Shown here piece by piece: positions 18,000-29,029 of a stretch of DNA of 64,000 bases. The notes beneath the pieces are model-generated. The model worked only from the letters and a program-made list of their open reading frames with translations, ran no database searches and had not been told where the DNA came from. Made by a program: the position numbers and the translations under genes. Position 1 is the first letter of the stretch, and each line of letters begins with the position of its first letter. Source of the DNA: Tholera decimalis (Eukaryota; Arthropoda; Insecta; Lepidoptera; Noctuidae); assembly GCA_943138885.2 (NCBI GenBank), contig OW964572.2, positions 1,741,001 through 1,805,000 on the forward strand. The letters are read 5' to 3'.

Positions 18000-18745
18000 G
18001 CGCGCCGCGCGAGTGGCTGCAGCAGCTGTAGTTCTCGCGCAAACGTGTTGTCGAAGCCGTACTGCCGCACTTCAAAGCCTGGCTGAAGAGAGGAGAGCGC
18101 ATCACATATCGGCTCTGTCAGGAGTACCTGACAGAGCCGGTGAGTACACCGGGCACGGTTGCTTCGGTGAGTACCTGAAAAGGATTGGGAGAGAGGTCAC
18201 TGCGGATTTCCACCACTGCAATAGCGACCTTGATTCCACGCAGCATACGCTTGAGGAATGCTCTGCATGGGCTTCTGAGCGGCGGACCTTGCTCGCCAAA
18301 ATCAGGCAAGACCTGTCTCTGCCAGCAGTAGTGAGGGTTATGCTGGCACCGAAAACTGGAGTAAAGTAGCCTCCTTCTGTGAGCCAGTGATGGTCCAGAA
18401 GGAGGTCGCTGAGCGGGATCGTGAGAGAGCCGATCCTGCTCGCAGAAGGAGGCGTCGAAGAGGCAACCGCCTCGACGCCTGAAATGCCGAAACCCTGCCT
18501 GTTTTATTTGAGGCAGGAGGGACTCTGGGGTTGCGGGCGTTCAGTATGGGGACTCTGTCCGCCTATCAAGTGAACCCTGGAATGACGGTAGCACAGTGAT
18601 CACGTGTCACCGTGCACAGCGAGATTCAGGGGAGACCTCTTTACAGTCTTCCCAGGGATGTGCCGTAACAGGCGTTGCACAGAGGGGGCTCCGGCGAGGT
18701 CTTTTTAGAGCTTGCCTTTTGTGTAATTTGTGCCAAAAAGATAAA
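18000..18745 (+). pseudogene. R1-clade LINE 3' end, decayed
   Basis: C-terminal part of an R1/TRAS-type ORF2. 'GHGCFGEYLKRIGRE' and 'FHHCNSDLDSTQHTLEECSA' show the CCHC-like zinc motif, followed by 'RQDLSLPAVVRVML'. A one-base shift near 18345 moves the rest, 'VASFCEPVMVQKEVAER' and 'RRRRRRGNRLDA', into another frame. Upstream, 'RGERITYRLCQEYL' is in a third frame, with a 12-bp palindrome at 18111-18138. A GC-richer 3' UTR follows to an A-rich end near 18745. R1-clade elements normally target rDNA or telomeric repeats, and no such target is visible here. Confidence 0.7.
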
Positions 18746-19139
18746 TAAAAATTATATTCTATCCTCTTTGTGCGTGATAAGAACTTAATGTCCTGTGTAA
18801 GTAGAATTTGTGTTATGGTTTTTCTCAGCGAAATTCATAACCACTCTACCAAAAAATCGTACGTTATAATTTAGGCATCCCCAATTACTTACAAGTATGA
18901 CCATTATTTCCTTTAGAGGAAAAGGCAGTCATGCTTGTAGCTCTCATAGAAAAACTCGCACGGGTGAACTTCTGAACAACGTACGTTTAAGGCTTTCACA
19001 GACATATCAGTCACGCTATTGTCAATTCACTGAATAAGTTACGTTAAAAAATATCTGCAACTATTTTACAGTTAAGGGTGCACTCCTCATAATTACCATT
19101 ACTTATTATGTTTTTTTTATCAATTAAATTGTGCTCCTA
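18746..19139. other. Unassigned stretch
   Basis: No gene or repeat boundary recognised downstream of the R1-clade relic. Confidence 0.35.
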
Positions 19140-19340
19140 AAAAATTTCTCGTTTTCATCTTCACCACTGCTTTCGAAACTGTGAAAGAAAAAACATCGTG
19201 AGGAAACCTGAATATCCCAGAACCGAAAAGCCCAAGATATGCCACATCCACCATCCCGCATTCGGCCTGGGTGAAGGATTACGGGTCTCTCATAAACAGG
19301 ACGCCTGAGTCCCAGCAGTGATAAAATACACGCTGAATGT
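19140..19340 (+). repeat. LINE 3' UTR-like repeat fragment
   Basis: Contains 'GAAAAAACATCGTGAGGAAA' and 'CATTCGGCCTGGGTGAAGGA', phrases common in lepidopteran LINE 3' UTRs. Only one copy is in the window, so it rests on general recognition. Confidence 0.4.
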
Positions 19341-19574
19341 GTGTTATGTTGTTAAAACTTATAAATAAGGACTATACATTTATTTAATAGGTAAGAACAG
19401 ATTGTCCACGACCACGTTTTACATCATTCTATTTCGGTAAACTGTAATTTCTGTTATTAAAAAGCAATTAAATAAACATAACATAACACTGAACTTGAGG
19501 TTGGCTTGTGAATGTGCAAATACAGCTTCCTTGAACAATCAATAACTTGTGGAAACGTGATTTTTTTTTTCAGA

Positions 19575-19695
19575 GTAAGCGGAATTGAGTGTCAGACTTC
19601 CACTGACTGAAAACCGACCTAGTTCCTTCTGCTACCCGTGCGTTCCAGGGCTGCTGTATTCCGTTACAACATTCTCGCAACCCCGGAAAATGACG
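19575..19695 (-). repeat. Family F repeat, minus-strand fragment
   Basis: Reverse complement of the family F order: 'GTGTCAGACTTCCACTGACT' then 'TTCTCGCAACCCCGG'. The core has diverged. Confidence 0.6.
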
Positions 19696-20500
19696 TGACG
19701 ATAACTTGAATAATGTGCGTGACCTTAATTCAATTTAAGGTGAAGAGCTCGAACAATGTCTTCAGAGTTAAGTATACATTGCCATGTTTAGCAACTCGAA
19801 GAAATCATTAATTCTGGTAATTTCACTTACCTTTGATGGTTTCAGGAATAGCGTTGTAGCTTTCAATTCAATAATTTTGCAAGGAGTGCTGAATGAGTGT
19901 TTTGATTGATGTTATATTTGTCATTTTGTAAGTGAAACGTCTTATTTATATTAAATATTAAATACTTAATTGTATTTAGAATTGCGTCAATAGTTCCGAA
20001 GATTAGTTACTCCCTAAATACAAACTTACAAACAAATTTAACCTTTTTATAATGTTAGTATAGTCTAACACTTTCGCAAAAATGTTTTACGTAAATTGAA
20101 ACTAGATAATTTCGATGTTTCTGTGTTTTCTGAAAAGAAACACAGAAACAAACTCAGAGGCCAAGGTCTCCTTTGAAGTCCATGCAATCCTTACTGGTCA
20201 AATCATGTTAAAACTATGTGTTGTGTGTGTGTTTGAAAATATTCATTTGATACTTGAAATACCTATTAGATAAATTAAAACTTAGAAAGCATACATAAAA
20301 TGATTGGTATTTCGAATTAAGAATGTGCTTCATAATATTTAAGATCTAATCATTATGGTAAGATTTTTTTTTTATTTAAGGCTTATGGTGATTTTAATTT
20401 TCTTTTCTTCTTATAATATGAGTGAAAGCGCGAGCAGAAACTAATATTATTAATATAATATCTTAGCGATGCGATATCTTTGATAAGATAAATTGATAGG
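19696..20500. other. Mostly unassigned, with two small repeat pieces
   Basis: An RTE-type tail remnant ('TTTATAATGTTAGTATAGTC') ends near 20064. A family G fragment lies at about 20105-20225 ('AAACTCAGAGGCCAAGGTCT'), including a short hairpin AAACACAGAAA/TTTCTGTGTTT at 20117-20148. The rest shows nothing. Confidence 0.45.
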
Positions 20501-20910
20501 TACGCATTAGACCGCTATCTCTTCAGATGGTAAGCGATGATAAGGTCGACGATGCAGCACGCTTTCCTTGAAGTATTCTCACGTTTCAAATCAAATCCAA
20601 AAATCAAAATGTTTATTTGCAAGAAATACCTACATTGTTTATAAGGAAATATATCCTAAAAGTCACTATATTCTGCCTGCAAGCAAGCGTGCAAATTATT
20701 TATATTTATGTCATTAAATTATTATTACTCCATGTAATTAAATTATTATTATTATTATACACAGTTTTCATAAATTCGATTAATATAATTATTACATACA
20801 ATTTTAACGTCAACATTATTTTACAAATTAAATTACTTATTCTTTTTTTATTTCCAAATTCCATTTACATATTATACACGCAAAACTTCTTAGTTTAAAT
20901 CGTACTAAGA
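20501..20910 (-). repeat. LINE 3' ends: short tail and AT-rich 3' UTR-like segment
   Basis: 20505-20580 resembles the LINE-1f 3' terminus in reverse ('TCAGATGGTAAGCGATGATA'). Next, 'CAAAAATCAAAATGTTTATT' begins an AT-rich segment that looks like another LINE's 3' UTR read from its tail. The second assignment is weak. Confidence 0.4.
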
Positions 20911-22270
20911 AGTGAAATCAATTATGTTAATACTAGAAGCTGTTGCCCGTGACTCCGGTTGCTCCCGGAGTCCCGGCCGTCATTAATTTATTGTCAAAGA
21001 CTTTTCAGAAAATCTGACAAGTCTTTGTAAGGGGTATTGTGTTACTAAGCAGTTGCTCCATGTATTTATTTATGTAACATTTTATTAGCCGTATGCAAAA
21101 GACGGCGCGTATCGTTAGGAGGTCCCTCTTTCTCTGGAGACCTGACCGCCGCCGGTAGGTTAGACCCTGTTCCCGATACCGGTGAGCTATTATTTTTATA
21201 CTTATTTTTTTAATGTAATTTTATGTACAGAAATAGGAATAAAGGAGAAAATAATATTGAACTTACAAGTAGGTATTTTTATTGTCCTTCGTTTCCACCG
21301 CTATTGTCAATACAGAGACGACTATATTTGCTTCGGTGTTGTTGAGTAGGTATCCAACTGCACAACACAATCTCTCTCATAATCCACAGTCATCAATTGT
21401 AGATGCATTCTCTATTGGTATTGGTATGGTTCAGAAAATCTTCCATGGCATGCACAGTAAGTACCTACTTACTAACTGATATTGAAATGATTGACTGCTT
21501 CATTCTTACTTCGACTAAGATCTTCCTCACAGTGCGACAGTACATTGTCGTACAGGTTTTACCTTGGGTGAGTGGGTCGTCTTAGGGGCGCTTGGCTATG
21601 GGGCTTGTACGTGGAATGACCCGTGATCGAGTAAACGCGCGTTAGTAAGCATTTATCACAAAACACAGTACAATTAGCTGGCAAGCGTTCGCATTCACAC
21701 CAGACAAAAATCACACACATACATAACATAGCCACAAACTCCCGAGATACGAACTGGTAAGCCATCACAATAGTAAAAACTAAAATAAACAATTTATTTA
21801 AATTGAAAAAGCGCGCGCACTCTTCAACAAAAAATTGGGACTGAGACAGAATAGTGAATCCTGAATCGCTCTTCTACTTCTTTCTCTTTGGAAGATTCGT
21901 CCAGGGCTGGATTTAGGCACGTTGTAATCTATGGTACCTACGCGAAAATAAAAAGAATTCAATGCGATTCAAATAAGACTAGAAACGTCACTGACCTCTA
22001 ACTGTCAAATGTCACTTGAAAAGTACGGTTTGCATAGACAACTTATTTGCAAAAATTAATAACGGTTTATTTTATTTAGTTTAACCAAGCCTCAACTCAT
22101 ATTAAATAAAATATTTAATTATTTACAGTTGTAATTAAGTAGTTTTTTATTAATTCATCATTCATTGCATCAATTTACCTGAAAGTAAAGAGAGTGCATG
22201 CAAAAATTAAAATAAAAGAAAAGAAAAAAGATAGAAAAGTGGGCCTCTAAATTGATTTAATTTTTTTACC
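20911..22270. other. Unassigned stretch with a GC-richer island
   Basis: 20940-21180 is GC-richer ('GCCCGTGACTCCGGTTGCTC', 'GACCTGACCGCCGCCGGTAG') and is followed by 'GGAATAAAGGAG', a possible poly-A signal. It may be an LTR or LINE 3' UTR fragment, but I have no second copy to prove it. Small frames at 21282-21585 lack domains. Confidence 0.35.
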
Positions 22271-22271
22271 A

Positions 22272-22490
22272 GCTTCTGCCCACGACTTCGTTCGCGTGGG
22301 AAGATTTTCCCGCGTAAATCCCGATGCCGTGGGAATTCCAAGATAAAAAGCCTATGTGTTATTCCAGGATGTAAACTATCTATTTATCAAATTTCATTCA
22401 GATCCGTTCAGTAGTTTATGCGTGAAAGAGTAACAAACATCCATATATCTGTACATCCATCCTGACAAACTTTCGTATTTATAATGTTAA
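22272..22490 (+). repeat. SINE-like repeat with RTE-type tail, copy a
   Basis: Begins 'CTTCTGCCCACGACTTCGTT', passes 'TGTGTTATTCCAGGATGTAA' and 'AGTTTATGCGTGAAAGAGTA', ends 'TCGTATTTATAATGTTA'. It is directly followed by a related but distinct family member. Confidence 0.7.
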
Positions 22491-22491
22491 C

Positions 22492-22737
22492 TAGCTTCCG
22501 CCCACGACTTCGTCCGCGTGGAAAAAATTTCCCCCGATTTTGAAACATTTTTCATTAGTGCTCCGCTCCTATTGGTCTTAGCGTGATGATATATAGCCTA
22601 TAGCCTTCCTCGATAAATGGACTATCTAACACTGAAAGAATTTTTCAAATCGGAACCGTAGTTCCTGAGATTAGCGCGTTCAAGCAAACAAACAAACAAA
22701 CAAACAAACTCTTCAGCTTTATAATATTAGTATAGAT
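22492..22737 (+). repeat. SINE-like repeat with RTE-type tail, copy b
   Basis: Begins 'CTAGCTTCCGCCCACGACTT', continues 'TAGCCTATAGCCTTCCTCGA', 'ATTAGCGCGTTCAAGCAAAC', (CAAA)n and 'TATAATATTAGTATAGATAA'. It is the same subfamily as 11836-12069 and appears to have inserted in the tail of copy a. Confidence 0.7.
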
Positions 22738-23149
22738 AAGAAGATTTACGCAAGTACTATCCTACGATAGGGATGGTATAAAATACGGATCATGAAATAC
22801 TACTACAATAATATTGTAGTACGAAATCCAACCCTGGTTCGACAAGGAGCTGGCCAGCAGGAGCGCAGGTGGGGGCGTGGCTTGAGCTACCACGCGAGTT
22901 TGCCGAAGTTATTCAATGAAATGGCCAAACGTAAATGAATGTTACCTCCAATAATTATCTAGTAATCATTTATTTTCAGAGTGAGAGGAAGCAGCAGTGG
23001 CGTTCTGAAGTTTTTCGCAGAAAGATTAGAACGGCAGAGAAAAGCCTACAATAGATAAGTTTACCAAGTTATAATTATGTTGGACATGCGCATGCGGCTT
23101 GCTTGATAAACCTTCTTGTGATTGTGAGTTGTTTGTTATGTTGTGTCTT
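22738..23149. other. Unassigned stretch
   Basis: A palindrome-like 'TACTACAATAATATTGTAGTA' lies near 22800. Otherwise there is no feature I can support. Confidence 0.3.
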
Positions 23150-23703
23150 TTTTAGGGTTCCGCAGCCGGATGGCAAAAAACGGAAACCTTATAGTTTCGT
23201 CATGTCTATCTGTCTGTCTGTCTGTCTGTCTGTCCGCCCGTCCGTATGTCACAGCCATTTTATTCCGAAACTATTAAGACTATACATGTGAAACTTGGTA
23301 GGTAGATGTATTCTGTAAACCGCTTTCCGATTTAATGAAAAAAATTAAAACATATTTAAAATAAAGGGAGGCTCCCCATACATGGAACTGAAACTGAAAA
23401 TATTTTTTCCTAACCTATGCGTGTGTGGTATCTATAGACAGGTATTTAAAAATTATATTATTATTAATTAAAGACAAAATTATTTTCAAAACCACTTTTT
23501 CATAAAGTTAATCGTTTAAAAGATATACGCATTCAAAATGGTAAAATGTGTGTCCCCCGCCCCTCTAACTTCTATAATAATGGAGTGAAAAATTTCAAAA
23601 AAATATATGCTGTAGATCTTAATGTAAACTTTCAACCAAAATTAGTTTAAACTAGATCGGGTCAGCAATTTTTGAGATACAGCATATTTTCTAAAACCGC
23701 AAA

Positions 23704-24397
23704 AAGGAGCCAATTTGAACCGGCTCCTACTTTCCGAGGTGTAACTGTGCCGATAACCGACCGTATCGAGCTTCTGGGGGTAACATTAACTTCTACCCTC
23801 AACTTTGGCTCGTTTATCGAGGCTAAGGCTCAACTAGAATCAAAAAAGTTGGGAATCCTAGCAAAGGTGAGACGGTACTTCACACCCGAACAGTTGCTCA
23901 ATCTCTATCAAGCCCAGGTTCGGTCGTGTATGGAGTACTGCTCTCATCTTTGGGATGGATCTGCTAAATATCAACTGGACGCGCTTGAGTCTATCGAGAA
24001 GCGGGCCAAAAGACTCATTGGCAACGATGCACTGGTCGAATCAAAGCTCCAGAGCCTTGAACATCGACGACGAGTTGCAAGTCTATGGGTTTTCTATCGG
24101 TTACATTTCGGGGAGTATGCGATGGAATTACACAATCTAATTCCACCAAGCCCGTTCCATCATCGGACTACGAGACGAGCGGCAGGGCGCTATCGTTACA
24201 TGGTGGACATCCCACCCATACGCACCAAACGTTTTGGGAATACCTTCATTGTGCGTACGGCTAAGGAGTGGAATTCCCTGCCGGAGTCTGTGTTTCCCGA
24301 TAGCTATAACCTAGGAGTCTTTAAGTCAAGAGTGAATAGGTTACTTTTAGGTAAGCGTGCTCTATCTTCGACCACATCATCACTTACCATCAGGTGA
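23704..24397 (+). pseudogene. LINE-1f ORF2 C-terminal part, uninterrupted frame
   Basis: About 230 codons without a stop: 'ELLGVTLTSTLNFGSFIEAK' (end of the RT palm/thumb), 'RRYFTPEQLLNLYQAQVRSC', 'YCSHLWDGSAKYQLDALESI', 'LIPPSPFHHRTTRRAAGRYR', 'VRTAKEWNSLPESVFPDSYN' and the end 'SLTIR'. The catalytic YADD block lies upstream of the truncation, so no activity is possible. The intact frame suggests a recent insertion. Confidence 0.85.
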
Positions 24398-24445
24398 GAT
24401 GGTGGTCAAACGCGAACCTATTCTAAATAAAAAAAATAATAAAAA
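23704..24445 (+). mobile_element. LINE-1f insertion in family B with clear TSD
   Basis: 5'-truncated copy flanked by AAAACCGCAAA (23693-23703 and 24446-24456), the expected 11-bp duplication. The uninterrupted site is 'TCTAAAACCGCAAATATAAC' at about 7981-8000. It ends with an A-rich tail. Confidence 0.88.
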
Positions 24446-24583
24446 AAAACCGCAAATATAACTTTGTAATTCATACAAACACTATGAAAAACAAAGTTAT
24501 TGGGCGTAGTTGTATAAAATGTAAATAAGAGGTTTTTTTTAATAAATATACATTTTATATATTATTATTATAGTTACTTCGAA

Positions 24584-24935
24584 ACCCTTTTTTATTACGG
24601 ATTAGCCCGCTCTTGACCTCGATCTTGCCTGATGGTAAGCGATAGATCATGAGGTCTACGATGGGACGAGCGAGCCCAGAAGATGCCTATTTACTCGTGT
24701 TTTAAAGGCTGAAAGGTCATAAGTGGCAGGAAACACAGAAGCCGGCAGAGAATTCCACAACTTGGCTGTGCGCACAATAAATGTGGAGGAGAAGCGCTTG
24801 GTACGACAAGACGGTATGTCAACCAAGTGTGGGTGGTACCCAGCAGTTCGTCTGGTAGACCGGTAGTGAAATGGAGATGGAGGAATCAGGTCATGGAGCT
24901 CCTGCGCACACTCCCCGAAGTACAATTTATGTGTC
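24584..24935 (-). pseudogene. LINE family 2 C-terminal fragment
   Basis: Minus-strand relative of LINE-1f, about half identical in the protein: 'YFGECAQELHDLIPPSPFHY', 'HPHLVDIPSCRTKRFSSTFI', 'RTAKLWNSLPASVFPATYDL', stop near 24656. Its 3' end reads 'CGCTTACCATCAGGCAAGAT' and on to 'TAATAAAAAAGGG'. A second copy is at 50785-51027. Confidence 0.8.
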
Positions 24936-25970
24936 TGTGTGTGCCTAATTGTTCTTACTAACATAATTTTTTAAGAAATTTTTTACACTAACACTATGGG
25001 CCTAATGATAATCGATATTACCAATGATGACACACATTTTCGTGGATAATAATGGGATTTCGGTTTTTAACTTTTGACCACACAAATATCATCAGTAACG
25101 GGTTACCTACTGAGAACTCGCATATTTTTATTTTACTAATTATCAAGCAGTGTTGTAAGTACCTCTCAATAGAACAAATGCTATTCGTTAATTAAGTATA
25201 AGTTAATACTAGAGTGACCGGGCATTTTAATGTGATTCTATCTAAGTTAGCAATTATCTGATCTTGAGACACTCACTTATTACCAGTTTATCTTTCAACC
25301 TTTTTAAATACTTTCAAAATAAACACTTTCTTTGCTCGCCACTGAAGATAATAGATAATTATAGGTAAAGTCGCAATATACTTAATATTACGATTTTACA
25401 AAGATACCTACTTATAGTATAATTTAATTAATATAATAAAGACTCACTCAGACAGAAGCGACGCGACAGTGTCACAAAGCGATTTCATAAAAGAAAATGG
25501 TATAGATTAATTTCTCTAAGCAATCGATGTCGCATCGCTGTCGTTTTCTCGCTCCGTACTTATCTATAACAAGGCCTATAAGGTCGTACTCCATAGTTCG
25601 TTGTCCAGCATTAAAAATAATTTATTTCTTACCATTAGTGAATGAAAATATTTATGAAGAAATGTAACGTAGTGAAACGGTCGTTTGTGTTCAAAATGTA
25701 ATTGAATTTTAAGATGATTTGCGGAGTAATTTGGCAAGGTAATGTAGGGGAATAATTTTGTTGAGGAACTTTATAAATGGGTTAGTACTATATTATTTTC
25801 TATTATGTTTTATTCTTCTTAAAAGACAGAAAGGACTCTGCATAAACAGTCTCATTTTTTTATAATTTAGCGGACACGAACAAAGTTGAAAACGGCAACT
25901 TGGCGACCGAAACAAGCACGCTGATATAATTTTTTTTTTACAGAAAACGACACTCGTTTGTGTATTTTCA
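24936..25970. other. Unassigned AT-rich stretch
   Basis: No gene, hairpin or repeat pair seen. A GC-richer patch at 25445-25600 ('GAAGCGACGCGACAGTGTCA', 'CGATGTCGCATCGCTGTCGT') contains loosely complementary words but no clear arms. Confidence 0.35.
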
Positions 25971-25974
25971 GCGT

Positions 25975-26085
25975 AAATAGCCTAATGGCTTCGGATTAAG
26001 AGGTCCCAGGTTCGAACCCCACCTATTACATTATTGCCGTGAACCCACTCCAGACACAAGCATATTTAGCTTAGTTGGAGAAAGA
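25975..26085 (+). repeat. SINE family 2, plus strand
   Basis: tRNA-like head 'AGCCTAATGGCTTCGG' (A box) and 'CAGGTTCGAACCCC' (B box), then 'CAAGCATATTTAGCTTAGTT', the body shared with 34720-34895 and 35120-35215. Confidence 0.7.
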
Positions 26086-26535
26086 AAAAAATTGGCCAAG
26101 TCGCCCGTGAAGGGTTCCGTAGTAACTATAATAATATAATATGTATATTTATTTGACGAAAAAAAAAACCTTACAAAGTTCTTAAAACAAGCTTATTTAC
26201 ATTTTTTACAACTACGCCCAATAACTTTGTTTTTCATAGTGTTTGTATGAATTAAAAGTTATATTTGCGGTTTTAGAAAATATGCTGTATCACAAAAACT
26301 ACTAACTCGATCTCGTTCAAACTAATTTTGGTTGAAAGTTTACATTGAGATCTACAGACATATATTTTTTTAGATTTTTCACTCCATTATTATAGAAGTT
26401 AGAGGGGGGGGGGGGGGGGGGATTTTACCACTTTGGAAGCGTATATCTTTTAGACAATTGACTTTACGAAAAAGTGATTTTAGAAACCCCTATGTCACTT
26501 TTAAAGACCTGTCTATAGATACATCTTTGTTTCCT
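26086..26535 (-). repeat. Family B repeat, copy 3, with an 18-G tract
   Basis: Minus-strand long-subfamily copy from 'TTGGCCAAGTCGCCCGTGAA' to 'GACCTGTCTATAGATACA'. At 26404-26421 there are 18 consecutive G where other copies read 'GAGGGGACACACACACATTT' or 'AGGGGGACACACATTT'. The family 5' part with (TGTC)n is missing. Confidence 0.8.
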
Positions 26536-26888
26536 CAAACAAATATTTAAACATTCTGCTTCTTAAAAATAAAGGTAGACGACCTCGTAATTATTAATTA
26601 ATCAATTGTTAATGTAACAAATAAAATACTACAAAGATCCATAGAATTAGTGACCACGTTTTAAGTTTTTCCTCAAACGCGTGTGGTCAGTGCGTCAAAT
26701 CACAACACGACACAATAGTAACGGGAACTACATTGCGCTGTGCTTACTCATTGAATATCACTACACATCTATGACAGCCTGGTACCTATGGGTGTTTCCT
26801 GGGCTAAGAAATTAGAATATGAATATAGGATTTGTTCATAAAACGGAACTATTAGGTGTTGGTATAGTATAATACTACAATACTTAAT
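26536..26888. repeat. Decayed repeat, first of a pair
   Basis: 26690-26815 resembles 27705-27840: both have 'CTTACTCATWGAATATC', 'GCCTGGTA' and 'GGGYWAAGAAAT' in order. Function and class unknown. The rest is featureless. Confidence 0.4.
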
Positions 26889-27213
26889 ATTATAAATGCG
26901 AAAGTAACTGTCTGTCTGTGTGTTACGCAATCACGCCTAAACTACTGAACCGATTTTAATGAAATTTGGTACGGACATAGTCTAGAGCCTGAGAAAGGAC
27001 ATAGGGCTGCTTTTTAATGCGAAAAAATGGCTGTAAGGGGTTGAAATAGGGGATGAAAGTTTGTATGGAAATTACGTCATTTTTAAAGCTGGAAGATTGA
27101 TATTCAAATTATGTATGAGTTTTATTTTCAAAATAATTAGCCTAAAAAATTAAAAATGCTGCCGAAAGTCACTATTCCGCGCAGACGAAGTCGCGGGTAC
27201 AGCTAGTAATTAA
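26889..27213 (-). repeat. RTE-related repeat, minus strand
   Basis: Starts 'AATATTATAAATGCGAAAGT', with 'AACTACTGAACCGATTTTAA' and 'GAAATTTGGTACGGACATAG', and ends 'GACGAAGTCGCGGGTACAGC' 'TAGT'. This is a very common lepidopteran repeat layout. Internal positions have drifted little. Confidence 0.75.
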
Positions 27214-27239
27214 ATAAAGCTTTCAAACCGTATGTACCT

Positions 27240-27480
27240 GAGTTACAGTATTTTATATAGAGCAAGTACCTAACTATCTGACACCACAACCCCAACGCTG
27301 GTTAATACGGTAACACTGGTGTTAGATTTTCTGGATTCTGATTACGCGTAACGACTGTCAAAGATGTACAAATTAATGATAACCAAAACCAACGGTTCCA
27401 CATGATTTTCGAGACACGGAGGAATCTGAATACCCATCCACGGACAGATCTCGGCTAGCGTTGCTTAACCTTGGTAGTAC
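27240..27480 (+). repeat. Family J repeat
   Basis: 'GTAACGACTGTCAAAGATGT', 'GATTTTCGAGACACGGAGGA' and 'ATACCCATCCACGGACAGAT' match the order at 17215-17345 and 61130-61220. Confidence 0.6.
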
Positions 27481-28009
27481 CTACTTATAGCGATATGTTC
27501 ATCCATACCATTGCAGTACAGACAGCGGGACGCTACTTCTAAACATTTTAGTTAGGTAGGTAGCAGAATTATGTCAGTCTGACCGCAAAGATATACCTAC
27601 TATTGCAGCGTTGACATTGAATTAATGCAAATGCATTTCGTTATAAAATACAACAAAGCAGTTTTGTCCAAACCCAGCTGTTACGATTATGGATGTGCAA
27701 TCGAGTCATGCAGTACACGATTGTCGCTTTGTTTGGTATTGTACCGAACTATGCGGCCGCGCTTACTCATAGAATATCGCTCGCGTTTCATGAATGCCTG
27801 GTACTCCATTTTCCGGGTAAAGAAATGTATTGGTTTGTTGAATAAGTTTAATATCCTCGTAGTTTTCCATTGTTTTCTGACTCGAAGCCTAAAAAATTTA
27901 CATATAAAAACAATGTTTTTATGTTTGTGTTGTATGCTTGCTTGAACCATCGAGGACACGCGAGAGGCTTTCTGGACCAAAAAATACTGTGAAATAAAAA
28001 TTAACAGTG
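27481..28009. other. Unassigned, with the second member of a decayed repeat pair
   Basis: 27705-27840 pairs with 26690-26815. A 106-codon frame at 27625-27945 overlaps it and has no recognisable domain, so I treat it as chance. Confidence 0.4.
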
Positions 28010-28175
28010 GCTAACCGCCAGTCGGACTCGCTTATGACCACATATGCATAATGTATATGTATTTAGTTTCGACTGTGTAGTTTTTAAACAGTTTTGGAAT
28101 AACGTGGCTGTGACATACGGACCGACAGACAGACAGACCGACAGACAAACATGACGAACTTATAAGGGTTGTTCA
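28010..28175 (-). repeat. Family B repeat, copy 4 (both ends, centre deleted)
   Basis: 'CCAGTCGGACTCGCTTATGA' and then 'GGAATAACGTGGCTGTGACA' with (GACA)n: the two ends of family B brought together by a large internal deletion. Confidence 0.65.
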
Positions 28176-29029
28176 AGACTACAATAAAGCCAGTGCAACG
28201 ATACTGGTGTGTCCGAACTTGTCCACGGTTCGTGGAGCCCTACCGTTGCTTTCAATAATCTACAGGCTCTTCGGCCGACAATAGCCTCTTAGGCTCTATC
28301 AATAACTAAGTTAATAACACTTACCTGAGCTGCAGACGCCAAACTTCGACGTTCCTAGGTCACGTCCAAAGTGTGGTATGTATGTAAGTATGAAGTGAGT
28401 AAGTGAAAGTGTAATGTAAGCAAGTGTTCGTGGACGTTCACAAGGCGCCGGTCCCCAGATGGCGCGGTCCAGATAGCATCACAGCAAAACTCCGCTTTTT
28501 TCCAGCAAATCCGCGTGCCATTTTGTCTGGCATCAATACGGCGTATGTTCCAAAATATCCCAGGTTTTTAGTCAATTCGGGATTCTAGATTTCAATTAAT
28601 CACTAATCACGATCAATCCGTTAATATCACGTGAGATCCAATTCGATTTCCAATTATAATCAATAAAATCAATCTCCCAAGCGGTGGACTTTTTTCAACC
28701 GCAACCAAGATAAAACTGTCAAGTAAGTAATGTCAAGCCCACAGATAATTAATGTTGCCGCACCAAAAATATGCGTTCAAAAAAGTTCGGTACTAAACAA
28801 GGGTTTTCCTTGCAGACCTTGTCGATGATATGATATTTTGACTTAAATTTTAGTGTGAATTCGGTCTTCCGATGATAAAACTTACTACCCATAAAACCCA
28901 ATTCTATTTCCCATTCCTTGTCTTGTATGAGTACGACTGTGGAACTCACTTCCATCTAAATTCCTTGACGACTTGGTAGGTAGGTATTATTGAAGTGTTT
29001 TGCAATAAAAATGATATAAAAATTATTAA
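28176..29029. other. Unassigned stretch
   Basis: No coding region or long repeat. A (GTAA)n-like run is at about 28378-28430. Confidence 0.35.

Larger units (their letters stand above)
23150..24583 (+). repeat. Family B repeat, copy 2, split by LINE-1f
   Basis: Left part 23150-23703 runs from 'GGGTTCCGCAGCCGGATGGC' to 'TTTCTAAAACCGCAAA'. The right part resumes at 24446 with 'AAAACCGCAAATATAACTTT'. It belongs to the longer B subfamily with an extra segment ('GTAAATAAGAGG...' to 'TATTATTATAGTTAC'). Its end is cut by the LINE at 24584. Confidence 0.8.

Noticed and set aside
17560..18000. Telomeric (TTAGG)n target beside the R1-clade relic
   Set aside because: Only isolated TTAGG words are present, with no array.
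27625..27980. Overlapping frames of about 100 codons on both strands
   Set aside because: Part of a decayed repeat pair with 26690-26815, no domain on either strand, no supporting signals.
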